NCBI GenBank assembly: GCA_900446925.1 | Contig: UAVY01000010.1 | Coordinates: forward strand, 310,001-374,000 | Direction: 5' to 3' | Length of the DNA: 64,000 nucleotides | DNA from: Citrobacter koseri | Lineage (GTDB): Bacteria; Pseudomonadota; Gammaproteobacteria; Enterobacterales; Enterobacteriaceae | In this document: one piece after another, positions 43,977 through 54,594 of the stretch | How the letters are laid out: each line of letters opens with the position of its first letter | Numbering within the stretch: position 1 is the first letter of the stretch | Notes under the pieces: generated by a model | Databases searched by the model: none | What the model was told of the DNA's origin: nothing | The model's input: the letters and a program-made list of their open reading frames with translations, nothing else | Translations under genes and position numbers: made by a program

Positions 43977-45811
43977 GTGGCGCAGGCGGAAGTGTTGAAT
44001 CTGGAATTGGGGGCTAAACAGGTTTTACAGGAAACCTTTGGCTACCAACAGTTTCGCCCAGGCCAGGAAGAGATCATTGAGACGGTCGTCTCGGGTCGTG
44101 ATTGCCTGGTCGTCATGCCGACCGGCGGCGGCAAATCCCTGTGTTACCAGATTCCAGCCTTACTGCTTAACGGACTTACCGTTGTCGTTTCGCCGCTTAT
44201 CTCCCTGATGAAAGATCAGGTCGACCAGTTGCTGGCAAACGGCGTGGCGGCGGCGTGCCTGAACTCGACGCAGAGCCGTGAACAGCAGCATGAGGTGATG
44301 GCCGGTTGCCGAACCGGGCAGGTTCGCCTGCTGTATATTGCGCCGGAGCGCCTGATGCTGGATAACTTCCTTGAGCATCTGGCGCACTGGAATCCGGTCT
44401 TACTGGCCGTCGATGAAGCGCACTGTATCTCGCAGTGGGGGCATGACTTCCGCCCGGAATACGCCGCGCTCGGTCAGCTCCGCCAGCGTTTTCCTTCCCT
44501 GCCGTTTATGGCGTTGACCGCCACCGCAGATGACACCACCCGACTGGATATTGTTCGCCTGTTGGGGCTGAACGATCCGTTAATCCAGATCAGCAGCTTT
44601 GACCGTCCGAACATCCGCTATATGCTGATGGAGAAATTTAAGCCGCTCGATCAGCTGATGCGCTATGTGCAGGAACAGCGCGGCAAGTCCGGTATCATCT
44701 ACTGTAACAGCCGGGCGAAGGTGGAGGACACCGCCGCACGTCTGCAAAGTCGCGGCATCAGCGCGGCGGCGTATCATGCCGGTCTGGAAAATAACGTGCG
44801 CGCCGATGTGCAGGAGAAGTTCCAGCGCGACGATCTGCAAATCGTCGTGGCGACCGTCGCATTTGGTATGGGCATTAACAAACCTAACGTGCGTTTTGTG
44901 GTGCATTTTGATATTCCCCGCAATATTGAATCCTACTATCAGGAAACCGGCCGCGCCGGGCGTGACGGCCTGCCCGCAGAGGCCGATGCTGTTCTACGAT
45001 CCGGCTGATATGGCGTGGCTGCGCCGCTGTCTGGAGGAGAAACCCGCCGGGCAGCTACAGGATATTGAACGGCATAAGCTGAACGCGATGGGGGGCGTTT
45101 GCCGAAGCGCAGACCTGTCGTCGTCTGGTGCTGCTGAACTACTTTGGCGAAGGTCGGCAGGAACCCTGCGGCAACTGCGATATTTGCCTCGACCCGCCAA
45201 AACAGTACGACGGCCTGATGGATGCGCGTAAAGCCCTGTCGACGATTTATCGCGTTAATCAGCGTTTTGGTATGGGCTATGTGGTGGAAGTATTGCGCGG
45301 CGCGAACAATCAGCGTATCCGCGATTTAGCTCATGACAAATTGCCGGTGTACGGCATTGGTCGCGATCAGAGCCATGAGCACTGGGTCAGCGTGATTCGT
45401 CAGCTTATTCATCTGGGTATGGTTACGCAGAATATTGCCCAACATTCGGCGTTGCAGTTAACCGAAGCGGCGCGTCCGGTGCTGGCGTGGCGAAGTGCCG
45501 TTGCAGCTTGCCGTGCCGCGTATCGTCGCGTTGAAGCCGCGAGTGATGCAGAAATCCTTCGGCGGCAATTACGATCGCAAACTGTTCGCCAAACTGCGCA
45601 AATTGCGTAAGGCCATTGCCGATGAAGAGAATATCCCGCCGTATGTCGTCTTTAACGATGCGACGCTGATTTGAAATGGCCGAACAGATGCCGGTTTCGC
45701 CGAGCGAAATGCTGAGCGTTAACGGCGTCGGCATGCGCAAGCTGGAGCGTTTCGGTAAAGAGTTTATGGCGGCTGATCCGCGCGCATGTCGATGGTGACG
45801 ACGAAGAGTAG
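43977..45811 (+). CDS. recQ: ATP-dependent DNA helicase RecQ (five apparent +1 indels)
   Basis: RecQ is the 3'-5' helicase of the RecF recombination pathway. A GTG start gives MAQAEVLNLELGAKQVL. Helicase core: FRPGQEE, MPTGGGKS, DEAHCISQWGHDF, TATADDTTR, QETGRAGRDGL; then the zinc-binding cysteines in EPCGNCDICLDPP, a winged helix and the HRDC domain ending VDGDDEE. Extra bases at 44983-44984, 45090-45095, 45484-45485, 45670-45672 and 45769-45772. Corrected length 609 residues, as in E. coli. Confidence 0.95.
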
Positions 45812-45874
45812 TCAGCCAGGTAAAAAAGTGCCAGGATGGTGACTCGGTAAACTATTCCCCCGCGAGTCATTTTT

Positions 45875-46496
45875 ATGTTGATGCTATTTCTCACCGTAGC
45901 GATGGTGCATATCGTTGCGTTAATGAGTCCTGGACCGGACTTTTTCTTTGTCTCTCAAACCGCCGTGAGCCGCTCGCGCAAGGAAGCGATGATGGGCGTG
46001 CTGGGCATTACCTGCGGCGTCATGGTTTGGGCGGGCGTTGCGTTGCTCGGCCTGCATCTGATTATCGAGAAAATGGCCTGGCTGCATACCATCATTATGG
46101 TGGGTGGTGGTTTGTACCTGTGCTGGATGGGCTATCAGATGCTGCGTGGCGCGCTGAAAAAACAGGACGTCGCCGCGCCTGCGCCGCAGATTGAACTGGC
46201 GCAAAGCGGTCGTAGCTTTGTGAAAGGTTTGCTGACGAACCTGGCGAACCCGAAAGCGATCATCTATTTCGGATCGGTCTTTTCACTGTTCGTTGGCGAT
46301 AACGTCGGCGTAGCCGCGCGCTGGGGCATTTTCGCGTTGATTATCGTGGAAACGCTGGCCTGGTTTACCGTAGTCGCCAGCCTGTTCGCGCTACCGAAAA
46401 TGCGTCGCGGTTATCAGCGTCTGGCCGAAGTGGATCGACGGTTTTGCCGGTGCGTTGTTTGCCGGTTTCGGCATTCACCTGATTATTTCGCGTTAA
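45875..46496 (+). CDS. rhtC: Threonine efflux protein RhtC (one apparent +1 indel)
   Basis: RhtC is a LysE-family inner-membrane exporter of threonine. The signature VHIVALMSPGPDFFFV lies in the first helix, followed by about five more helices. An extra G near 46427 (AKWIDGF expected) shifts the last 22 codons; corrected length 206 residues ending FGIHLIISR. Its paralogue rhtB lies on the opposite strand after a REP. Confidence 0.95.
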
Positions 46497-46500
46497 TTAT

Positions 46501-46532
46501 CGTAGGCCGGATAAGCGTTAGCGCCATCCGGC
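46501..46532. repeat. REP element
   Basis: CGTAGGCCGGATAAGCG then TTAGCGCCATCCGGC sits between the convergent rhtC and rhtB. Confidence 0.87.
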
Positions 46533-46538
46533 AATTTC

Positions 46539-47159
46539 TCAGGCATGCCTTGCTGACGCCAGCAGCGCACCCACCAGCATAAACAGCGAACCAAATACCT
46601 TATTCAACGCCTTCATTTGCTTCGGCCCTTTAATCCAGCCTGCGATACGTGTCGCCAGCGTCGCGTAACCGATCATCACAATGATATCAACGACAATGGT
46701 TGTGATGCCGAGCACAACGTACTGCATCAGCTGCGGCTCCTGCGGCTTGATAAACTGCGGAAATAGCGCGGCGAGAAAAACAATGCTCTTTGGGTTGGTC
46801 AGGTTTACAAATACCGCGCGCCTGAACAGACGGCTTCGGGACTGTGCGTGCGCCAGCGTGTTGAGATCGATGGCGCCTGCGGCACGCCATTGCTGGATAC
46901 CCAGCCAGATCAGATAAGCGGCGCCCGCCCATTTCAGGACTTCGAATGCGACGACGGAACGTGAAAACAGCGTCCCCAGGCCCACGCCAACCAGCACGAT
47001 GTGTATGCCAAGCCCGGTCTGCAAACCCGCAATAGACGCCGTTGCGCCGCGATAACCGTGGCTGATTGCCGTGGTCATGGTATTGATGGCGCCGGAGCCG
47101 GGAGAAAGGCTCAAAATAATGGATGTCAGCAGATAAGCGAACCACCATTCGAAGGTCAT
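46539..47159 (-). CDS. rhtB: Homoserine/homoserine lactone efflux protein RhtB
   Basis: RhtB is a LysE-family exporter of homoserine and its lactone. The 206 residues have six membrane helices and the family signature [13 protein letters not shown]. It faces rhtC (its paralogue) and diverges from pldB, as in E. coli. The frame is intact. Confidence 0.96.
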   Translation of the reverse strand: MTFEWWFAYLLTSIILSLSPGSGAINTMTTAISHGYRGATASIAGLQTGLGIHIVLVGVGLGTLFSRSVVAFEVLKWAGAAYLIWLGIQQWRAAGAIDLNTLAHAQSRSRLFRRAVFVNLTNPKSIVFLAALFPQFIKPQEPQLMQYVVLGITTIVVDIIVMIGYATLATRIAGWIKGPKQMKALNKVFGSLFMLVGALLASARHA

Positions 47160-47270
47160 GAGGAACTCCCTGATTGTCTGTTTTTATGCCACAATACCCT
47201 ACTGTCGCTGTATTGTGTCAGGCATCATAAAGAAAACGATTTTTACCTGGTAAACGAGGCTGGATACCCG

Positions 47271-48264
47271 ATGTTTCAGCAGCAAAAGGACTGGGAAACG
47301 AGAGAAAACGCGTTCGCTGCTTTTTCTATGGGGCCACTGACAGATTTCTGGCGTCAGCGGGAAGAAGCAGAATTCACGGGCGTGGACGACGTTCCCGTAC
47401 ACTTTGTCCGCTTTCACGCAAAGAAAAACGATCGTGTCATCGTCATCTGTCCAGGTCGCATTGAAAGCTACGTAAAGTATGCCGAACTGGCGTATGACCT
47501 GTTCCATCTTGGTTTTGATGTCCTCATCATCGACCACCGCGGGCAAGGGCGCTCCGGGCGTTTGCTGTCGGATACGCACCGTGGTCATGTGGTCAATTTT
47601 AACGATTATGTCGATGACTTAACCGCATTCTGGCAGCAGGAAGTGCAATCGGGGCCGTGGCGGAAACGCTATATTCTGGCGCACTCTATGGGGGGCGCTA
47701 TTGCCACGCTGTTCCTGCAACGCAACGCCGTCCAGTGTGATGCCATCGCGCTTTGCGCGCCGATGTTTGGTATCGTGATGCGCTTACCGGAATGGATGGT
47801 GCGCCACATTCTTGACTGGGCCGAGGGGCATCAGCGAATCCGTGAAGGGTATGCCATTGGCACCGGGCGCTGGCGAGCGCTGCCTTTTAGTATGAATGTG
47901 CTAACGCACAGTCGGCAGCGCTATCGGCGCAATTTACGTTTCTATGCCGATGAACCCCGGCTGCGCGTCGGGGGGCCGACTTACCACTGGGTGCGTGAAG
48001 GTATTCTGGCCGGTGAGCAGGCTCTGGCGGGGGCGGGTGATGACGCAACCCCTGTGCTACTTGTTCAGGCTGAAGAAGAGCGTGTGGTGGATAACCGCGC
48101 GCATGACCGTTTTTTGTGAAATCCGCGCCGCAGCGGGCCATCCCGTAGAGGGAGAGCGACCGCTTGTCATAAAAGGCGCGTACCATGAGATCCTTTTTGA
48201 AAAGGACGCAATGCGCTCAGTCGCGCTTAACGCCATTGTCGAATTTTTCGACAGGCATAACTAA
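47271..48264 (+). CDS. pldB: Lysophospholipase L2 (one apparent +1 indel)
   Basis: PldB is an alpha/beta hydrolase that cleaves lysophospholipids at the inner membrane. The ATG at 47271 gives MFQQQKDWETRENAF. The oxyanion region is VICPGRIESY, the nucleophile elbow LAHSMGGA, and the distal acid and His regions are near VDNRAHDRF and GAYHEILFE. One extra T in 48110-48115 shifts the last 50 codons. Corrected length is 330 residues, about ten fewer than E. coli because the tail stops at FFDRHN. Confidence 0.93.
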
Positions 48265-48307
48265 TTCATCCAGCGGAAACCGCTTTGCCTTGAGGTTTAA
48301 TTTTCTT

Positions 48308-49108
48308 ATGTATCAGGTTGTTGCGTCTGATTTAGATGGTACGCTGCTCTCTCCCGATCACACGTTGTCCCCTTACGCGAAAGAGACGCTGAAATTATTG
48401 ACCGCCTGTGGCGTGAATTTTGTGTTCGCGACTGGCCGCCACCACGTCGATGTGGGGCAAATCCGCGATAATCTTGAGATTAAGTCTTACATGATTACCT
48501 CCAACGGCGCGCGCGTGCATGACACCGACGGGAACCTGGTGTTCACTCACAACCTTGACCGCGACATCGCCAGCGATCTGTTTGGCGTAGTGAATGCAAG
48601 CCCGGATATCGTGACTAACGTCTATCGCGATGATGAGTGGTTTATGAACCGCCACCGCCCGGATGAAATGCGTTTCTTCAAAGAAGCGGTATTTCACTAT
48701 TCGCTGTTCGAACCGGCGATGCTGGAGCCTGAAGGGGTCAGCAAAGTGTTCTTCACCAGCGATGCGCATGAAAAACTACTGCCGCTGGAGCAGGCGATTA
48801 ACGCACGTTGGGGCGATCGCGTGAACGTCAGTTTCTCTACGCTGACCTGTCTGGAAGTGATGGCGGGAGGCGTGTCGAAAGGGCATGCGCTGGAAGCCGT
48901 CTCGAAAGCGATGGGTTACAAATTGCAGGATTGCATTGCGTTTGGCGATGGTATGAACGACGCGGAAATGCTCTCGATGGCGGGGAAAGGCTGCATTATG
49001 GGCAATGCCCATCAGCGCCTGAAAGATCTGCATCCGGGTCTGGAAATCATTGGCATCAATGCTGACGATGCCGTACCGCATTATCTGCGTAAGCTCTTTT
49101 TGCGGTAA
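48308..49108 (+). CDS. yigL: HAD-family (Cof-type) phosphatase YigL
   Basis: YigL is a Cof-type HAD phosphatase; the E. coli enzyme acts on pyridoxal phosphate and sugar phosphates. Motif I is ASDLDGTLLSPDH, motif II TSNGARV, motif III includes GGVSKGHALE and motif IV AFGDGMNDAEML. The ATG at 48308 (MYQVVAS) gives 266 residues, the family length; the open frame extends further upstream but without matching sequence. The frame is intact. Confidence 0.95.
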   Translation: MYQVVASDLDGTLLSPDHTLSPYAKETLKLLTACGVNFVFATGRHHVDVGQIRDNLEIKSYMITSNGARVHDTDGNLVFTHNLDRDIASDLFGVVNASPDIVTNVYRDDEWFMNRHRPDEMRFFKEAVFHYSLFEPAMLEPEGVSKVFFTSDAHEKLLPLEQAINARWGDRVNVSFSTLTCLEVMAGGVSKGHALEAVSKAMGYKLQDCIAFGDGMNDAEMLSMAGKGCIMGNAHQRLKDLHPGLEIIGINADDAVPHYLRKLFLR

Positions 49109-49119
49109 TGCGATTGCTC

Positions 49120-49144
49120 TTTAGTTGACCAGTTGTCAACTAAA
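49120..49144. promoter_or_regulatory. Perfect palindrome upstream of yigM, candidate operator
   Basis: TTTAGTTGAC, five bases, then GTCAACTAAA: ten-base perfect arms ending 44 bp before the yigM start and nine bases before a TACAAT -10-like box (49153-49158). Biotin-linked control of yigM by BirA has been proposed; this half-site order is not the classic BirA one, so the binder is unknown. Confidence 0.5.
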
Positions 49145-49188
49145 CTCTCCGCTACAATGGGTGCCCCTTATTCAAAGAGACATCCATT

Positions 49189-50088
49189 GTGGCGCTACTC
49201 ATCATTACCACTATCCTGTGGGCCTTCTCCTTTAGCCTGTTCGGCGAGTATCTCGCGGGTCATGTTGATAGCTATTTTGCAGTGCTGGTGCGTGTTGGGC
49301 TGGCAGCGCTGGTGTTTCTCCCGTTTCTGCGTACCCGTGGGCATAGCGTAAAAACCATTGGCCTGTATATGCTGGTGGGAGCGATGCAGCTTGGCATTAT
49401 GTATATGCTGAGTTTCCGCGCCTATCTCTATCTGACGGTCTCCGAACTGCTGCTGTTTACCGTCCTCACGCCGCTTTATATCACGCTGATTTATGATTTG
49501 ATGAGCAAGCGTCGCCTGCGCTGGGGTTATGCCTTCAGCGCGTTGCTGGCGGTCATCGGCGCTGGGATTATTCGTTACGACCAGGTTACCGATCATTTCT
49601 GGACGGGGTTACTGCTGGTACAGCTTTCCAATATCAGTTTTGCCATCGGGATGGTGGGCTACAAGCGTCTGATGGAAACCCGGCCTATGCCGCAGCATAA
49701 CGCGTTCGCCTGGTTTTACGTTGGGGCGTTTCTGGTGGCCGTTGTCGCCTGGTCTATGCTGGGGAACGCGCAGAATATGCCGGAAACGACGCTACAGTGG
49801 AGCATTCTGATCTTCCTGGGCGTGGCGGCGTCGGGTATCGGCTACTTCATGTGGAACTATGGCGCGACCCAGGTGGATGCCGGTACGTTAGGCATCATGA
49901 ACAATATGCATGTGCCTGCGGGACTGTTGGTTAATCTGGCGATCTGGCATCAACAGCCCCACTGGCCGAGTTTTATTACAGGCGCGCTTGTGATACTGGC
50001 TTCCCTGTGGGTACATCGGAAGTGGGTCGCTCCGCGCTCCGTACAAACGGCAGATGGTCGCATGCGTGGTTCCGCGCCGAGCGAATAA
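49189..50088 (+). CDS. yigM: Biotin transporter YigM (BioP), EamA family
   Basis: YigM is the high-affinity biotin importer of E. coli, a ten-helix EamA/DMT protein. The GTG at 49189 gives [21 protein letters not shown]. The 299 residues match E. coli in length. The last 113 bp overlap the convergent metR gene tail to tail. The frame is intact. Confidence 0.94.
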   Translation: MALLIITTILWAFSFSLFGEYLAGHVDSYFAVLVRVGLAALVFLPFLRTRGHSVKTIGLYMLVGAMQLGIMYMLSFRAYLYLTVSELLLFTVLTPLYITLIYDLMSKRRLRWGYAFSALLAVIGAGIIRYDQVTDHFWTGLLLVQLSNISFAIGMVGYKRLMETRPMPQHNAFAWFYVGAFLVAVVAWSMLGNAQNMPETTLQWSILIFLGVAASGIGYFMWNYGATQVDAGTLGIMNNMHVPAGLLVNLAIWHQQPHWPSFITGALVILASLWVHRKWVAPRSVQTADGRMRGSAPSE

Positions 50089-50929
50089 ACGCTTCAGTCA
50101 CCGCCTGACGCTGCTCGCCATCGCGCACCGCAGCGTAGAGGCGGCTCCATAAACCGTCGCCCAGGGTTTTGGTAACGACCAGCCCCTGGCGTTCGAAACT
50201 CTCCACTACCCAGTGCGGCAGGGCGGCAATACCCATTCTGGCGGCGACCATCTGAATCAGCAGCAGGGTGTTATCCACGTTTTTCAGTGACGGGCTGATG
50301 CCGGCGGGTTGCAGGAAATGCCGCCAGACATCCAGTCGGCTGCGCTGTACCGGATAGATCAACAGCGTCTCGCTGGCTAAATCTTCCGGCGTAATCTGCG
50401 CCTTACTGGCCAGCGGATGATCGGGCGCCAGCACCAGTCGTACTTCAAAATCGAACATCGGCGAATAGTGCAGCCCGCTGCGCGGCAGGATGTCTGATGT
50501 CATCACCAGATCCAGCTCCCCCTGTTGCAGCGCGGGCTGGGGATCAAACGTCACGCCGGATTTGAAATCCATCTCAACCTGCGGCCACCTGGCGTGGAAG
50601 TTTTCCAGCGCCGGGGTCAGCCACTGAATACAGCTATGGCATTCAATCGCAATGCGTAATCGGGTCTGCTGTGGTTCGTTACAGGCCTGTAGGGCGCGGC
50701 TAATCTGCGGTAGTACCTGGTTTGCCAGTTGCAGGAGAATTTCCCCCTGTGGCGTAAAACGCAGCGGTTGACTCTTACGGACGAATAACCGGAAGCCAAG
50801 GCGCTGTTCCAGATCGCTGAACTGGTGAGACAAGGCGGATTGGGTCTGGTGCAGCGTAGCCGCCGCAGCCGCCAGCGAACCGCTATTCCGCAACGCCTGG
50901 AGCGTTTTCAGGTGTTTAATCTCGATCAT
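49976..50929 (-). CDS. metR: LysR-type regulator MetR
   Basis: MetR activates metE, metH and other methionine genes with homocysteine as co-effector. The 317 residues show the LysR N-terminal helix-turn-helix ([20 protein letters not shown]) and the C-terminal effector domain. It is divergent from metE, with a MetR box at its own start codon, and overlaps yigM at the 3' end. The frame is intact. Confidence 0.97.
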   Translation of the reverse strand: MIEIKHLKTLQALRNSGSLAAAAATLHQTQSALSHQFSDLEQRLGFRLFVRKSQPLRFTPQGEILLQLANQVLPQISRALQACNEPQQTRLRIAIECHSCIQWLTPALENFHARWPQVEMDFKSGVTFDPQPALQQGELDLVMTSDILPRSGLHYSPMFDFEVRLVLAPDHPLASKAQITPEDLASETLLIYPVQRSRLDVWRHFLQPAGISPSLKNVDNTLLLIQMVAARMGIAALPHWVVESFERQGLVVTKTLGDGLWSRLYAAVRDGEQRQAVTEAFIRSARNHACDHLPFVRSAERPTSDVPTGKPVSQARL

Positions 50930-50941
50930 GAAAGTCCTTCA
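50929..50941. promoter_or_regulatory. MetR binding site in the metR-metE region
   Basis: TGAAAGTCCTTCA fits the MetR consensus TGAA-N5-TTCA exactly. It overlaps the metR start codon, consistent with autoregulation and distal activation of metE. Confidence 0.75.
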
Positions 50942-50992
50942 CTTCGGCATGAGTAAATTGCGCTTGAGGAATATACAGTACATTCACATTAT

Positions 50993-51016
50993 GGATGTGT
51001 AAACATCCAGACGTCT
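50993..51016. promoter_or_regulatory. MetJ operator (met boxes)
   Basis: Three tandem 8-bp boxes can be read, the last being a perfect AGACGTCT (51009-51016), with the degenerate boxes AAACATCC and GGATGTGT before it. MetJ with S-adenosylmethionine binds such arrays and represses metE and metR. Confidence 0.7.
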
Positions 51017-51165
51017 AAAAAATCCGTCGTCTTTTAAATTAATAGTGCGTTGGCTGCGTTTCCCCACCCCGGTCACTTACTTATGTAAGCTCCCGGGGAT
51101 GAGCAAACTTGCCGCCTTCTCTGAATTTAAAATCCTTAGGATTTGCACATTATGAGGCTCAAAAA

Positions 51166-53428
51166 ATGACAATTATTAATCACACCCTCGGTTTTCCTCG
51201 CGTTGGCCTGCGTCGTGAGTTAAAAAAAGCGCAAGAGAGCTACTGGGCGGGCAACGCCACCCGTGAAGACCTGCTGGCAACCGGACGTGAACTGCGTGCG
51301 CGCCACTGGGATCAACAAAAGCAGGCGGGCATCGATCTGCTGCCGGTGGGCGATTTCGCCTGGTACGACCATGTTCTGACCACCAGCCTGTTGCTGGGCA
51401 ATGTACCGGCTCGTCATCAGAACAGCGACGGCTCGGTGGATATCGACACTCTGTTCCGCATTGGCCGCGGTCGCGCGCCGACCGGTGAGCCGGCTGCGGC
51501 GGCGGAAATGACCAAATGGTTTAACACCAACTATCACTATATGGTGCCGGAGTTTGTGAAGGGTCAGCAGTTTAAACTGACCTGGACTCAGCTTCTGGAT
51601 GAAGTGGACGAAGCGCTGGCGCTGGGTCACAAGGTGAAACCGGTACTGCTGGGGCCTGTAACCTACCTGTGGCTGGGTAAAGTGAAAGGTGAGTCGTTCG
51701 ACCGTCTGAGCCTGCTGAACGACATTCTGCCGGTCTACAAACAGGTACTGACCGAGCTGGCGAAACGCGGCGTTGAATGGGTACAGATTGATGAACCTGC
51801 GCTGGTGCTGGAACTGCCGCAGGAATGGCTGGATGCTTACAAGCCTGCGTATGATGCGCTGCAAGGCCAGGTGAAGCTGCTGCTGACGACCTATTTTGAA
51901 GGCGTCACGCCGAATCTGGATACCATCGCCGCGCTGCCGGTGCAGGGTCTGCATGTTGATCTGGTACACGGTAAAGATGACGTTGCCGAACTGCACAAGC
52001 GTTTGCCGTCTGACTGGCTGCTGTCTGCGGGGCTGGTTAACGGTCGCAACGTCTGGCGTGCCGATCTTACGGAAAAATATGCGCAAATTAAGGACATTGT
52101 CGGCAAACGCGACCTGTGGGTGGCCTCGTCCTGTTCTCTGCTGCACAGCCCGATCGACCTGAGCGTCGAAACCCGTCTGGATGCGGAAGTGAAGAGCTGG
52201 TTTGCTTTCGCGCTGCAAAAATGCGGTGAACTGGCGCTGCTGCGCGATGCGCTGAACAGCGGCGACACGGCAAAACTTGAAGCGTGGAGCGCGCCGATTC
52301 AGGCTCGTCGCCACTCCACCCGCGTGCACAACGCGGCGGTGGAGAAACGTCTGGCGGCGATTACCGCCCAGGACAGCCAGCGTGCCAGCCCTTATGCCGC
52401 ACGTGCCCAGGCGCAGCGTAACCGTTTTAACCTGCCGTCATGGCCGACCACCACGATCGGCTCATTCCCGCAGACGACGGAAATCCGCGGCCTGCGTCTG
52501 GACTTCAAAAAGGGCAACCTTGATGCGAATCACTACCGTACCGGCATCGCTGAACACATCAAACAGGCGATCGTTGAGCAGGAGCGTTTAGGTTTAGACG
52601 TACTGGTACACGGTGAAGCCGAGCGTAACGACATGGTGGAGTACTTCGGTGAGCATCTGGATGGTTTTGTTTTCACCCAGAATGGCTGGGTGCAGAGCTA
52701 TGGCTCTCGCTGCGTGAAACCGCCGGTCGTCATTGGCGATGTCAGCCGCCCGGAACCGATCACCGTGGAGTGGGCGAAATACGCGCAGTCCCCTGACTGA
52801 TAAACCGGTGAAAGGGATGCTGACCGGCCCGGTGACGATCCTCTGCTGGTCATTCCCGCGTGAAGATGTGAGCCGTGAAACCATCGCTAAACAGATTGCG
52901 CTGGCGCTGCGTGATGAGGTTGCCGATCTGGAAGCGGCGGGAATCGGCATCATTCAGATTGATGAACCGGCACTGCGTGAAGGGTTGCCGCTGCGTCGCA
53001 GCGACTGGGATGCTTACCTGCAATGGGGTGTGGAAGCCTTCCGCATCAACGCTGCGGTGGCGAAGGATGATACCCAGATCCATACCCACATGTGTTACTG
53101 CGAGTTCAATGACATCATGGATTCTATCGCGGCGCTGGATGCGGACGTGATTACCATTGAAACGTCGCGCTCTGATATGGAGCTGCTGGAGTCGTTCGAA
53201 GAATTTGAATACCCGAACGAAATCGGGCCGGGCGTCTACGACATTCACTCGCCGAACGTACCGAGCGTCGAGTGGATTGAAGCCCTGCTGAATAAAGCCG
53301 CTCAGCGTATTCCGGCGGAACGTCTGTGGGTGAACCCGGACTGCGGCCTGAAAACCCGCGGCTGGCCGGAAACCCGCGCCGCGCTGGCGAACATGGTCAA
53401 AGCCGCGCAGAATCTGCGTCAGGCATAA
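51166..53428 (+). CDS. metE: Cobalamin-independent methionine synthase (one apparent +1 indel)
   Basis: MetE transfers the methyl group of 5-methyltetrahydropteroyl-triglutamate to homocysteine. [19 protein letters not shown] starts the N-terminal barrel. The zinc ligands lie in HTHMCYCEF and in the Cys of [11 protein letters not shown] in the C-terminal barrel. An extra C in 52790-52793 shifts the frame at codon 542; corrected length 753 residues, as in E. coli. The ATG at 51166 is the family start; the open frame begins 19 codons earlier. Confidence 0.97.
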
Positions 53429-53436
53429 TTCGCTGC

Positions 53437-53517
53437 TCGGGAAGCGCTAGCGCTTACCCGGGGTACAGGAAATCGCAACTGTTGTAGGCCCGGTAAGGCA
53501 TAGCCGCCACCGGGCAA
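53437..53517. repeat. REP/BIME element
   Basis: Two REP-like palindromes (CGGGAAGCGCTAGCGC with TTACCCGGG, then GTAGGCCCGGTAAGGC with GCCACCGGGC) lie between convergent metE and ysgA. Confidence 0.8.
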
Positions 53518-53524
53518 TTAACGT

Positions 53525-54336
53525 TTATTTCTTCCCGCCGTACTGGCGCAAACCACTCAAGCATTCTTTGCCAGCCATCTTTCGCCGACTCTTCATGATA
53601 GCTCGGACGATAATCCGCATTAAAAGCATGTCCTGCATCCGGGTAAACGACGATCTCCGCTTTGGCGTTTGCTGCGCGCAGCGCCTGCCGCATGGTTTCG
53701 ACGGTATCCACGGGAATGCCAGTGTCCTGCCCGCCATACAGCCCCAGAACCGGCGCGTTCAGATCGGTCGCGATATCCACCGGGTGTTTGGGTGAGTTCA
53801 GGGTTTTGTTCCCGACCAGCTTTCCATACCATGCTACCGCGGCTTTTAACTGTGGATTGTGTGCAGCATACAGCCAGGTAATACGCCCGCCCCAGCAAAA
53901 GCCGGTTATCATCAGACGATGCACATCGCCGCCGTTGCGGGAAGCCCAACTGGCGACGTGGTCCAGATCCGCCAGTACCTGAGAGTCCGGTACTTTGGCC
54001 ACCAGACCGCTTAACAGCGTTGGGATATCGGCAAAATCATTCGGATCGCCTTCGCGGAAATAGAGTTCTGGTGCGATAGCCAGATACCCTTCCAGCGCCA
54101 GGCGGCGGCAAACGTCGCGAATATGTTCATGAACGCCAAAGATCTCCTGCACCACAATGACAACGGGTAACGCGCCATCGTTCACTTTTGGCCGCGCGTG
54201 CCAGGCGGGCATCTCATCACCCTGAGTAGGAATAGATGTTACGCCTGCGATAATGGCGTCATCAGGGGTGTGAACCGTTGTGGTAGCAAGGGGGGGAAGC
54301 AGCAGGTGCAAAGCCAGATTGTTGTATCGTTGTCAT
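53525..54336 (-). CDS. ysgA: Dienelactone hydrolase-family protein YsgA (two apparent +1 indels)
   Basis: This is an alpha/beta hydrolase of the dienelactone hydrolase family; its physiological substrate is unknown. The nucleophile Cys is in GFCWGGRIT, the acid near GGQDTGIP and the His in DAGHAFNADYRPSY. Extra bases in the G run 54290-54296 (near the start) and at 53545-53546 (near the end). Corrected, it starts MTTIQQSGFAPAASPLATT at 54336, ends WFAQYGGKK and has 269 residues. Confidence 0.93.
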
Positions 54337-54454
54337 GGTATTCTCCGTACCCTTAAGGAAATAGCGCAATGTTAAATATAGACAGCATGCAACAAATCAC
54401 ATTGCCTGAAACAGGCTATCTTTTGTGCAATGGTGCGCGGTATTGATATATTTA

Positions 54455-54470
54455 TGTGATGTAACTCACT
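54455..54470 (+). promoter_or_regulatory. Upstream CRP site of udp
   Basis: TGTGATGTAACTCACT is one base from the CRP consensus TGTGA-N6-TCACA. It lies 52 bp from a second site; CytR binds between paired CRP sites at E. coli udp. Confidence 0.75.
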
Positions 54471-54506
54471 ATTTCATGGTAATTCAATGCAATTTATTTA
54501 CTTCAT

Positions 54507-54522
54507 GGTGATGAGCGTCACG
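54507..54522 (+). promoter_or_regulatory. Proximal CRP site of udp
   Basis: GGTGATGAGCGTCACG has the GTGA-N6-TCAC core. With the site at 54455 it reproduces the tandem CRP arrangement expected of CytR/CRP-controlled nucleoside genes. Confidence 0.65.
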
Positions 54523-54594
54523 AAACTATTTTTAGCTCTTCGGTAAAGTGTCTTTTTGCTTCTTCTGACAAACCCGATTCACAGAGGAGTTTTT

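Noticed and set aside
48185..48307. Upstream extension of yigL (41 extra codons)
   Set aside because: The extension overlaps the pldB 3' end, has no similarity to the family, and the ATG at 48308 gives the standard 266 residues.
51220..52329. Minus-strand open frame (369 codons) opposite metE
   Set aside because: It is antisense to conserved metE; composition (Gln, Arg, His rich) is typical of a mirror frame of GC-rich coding DNA.
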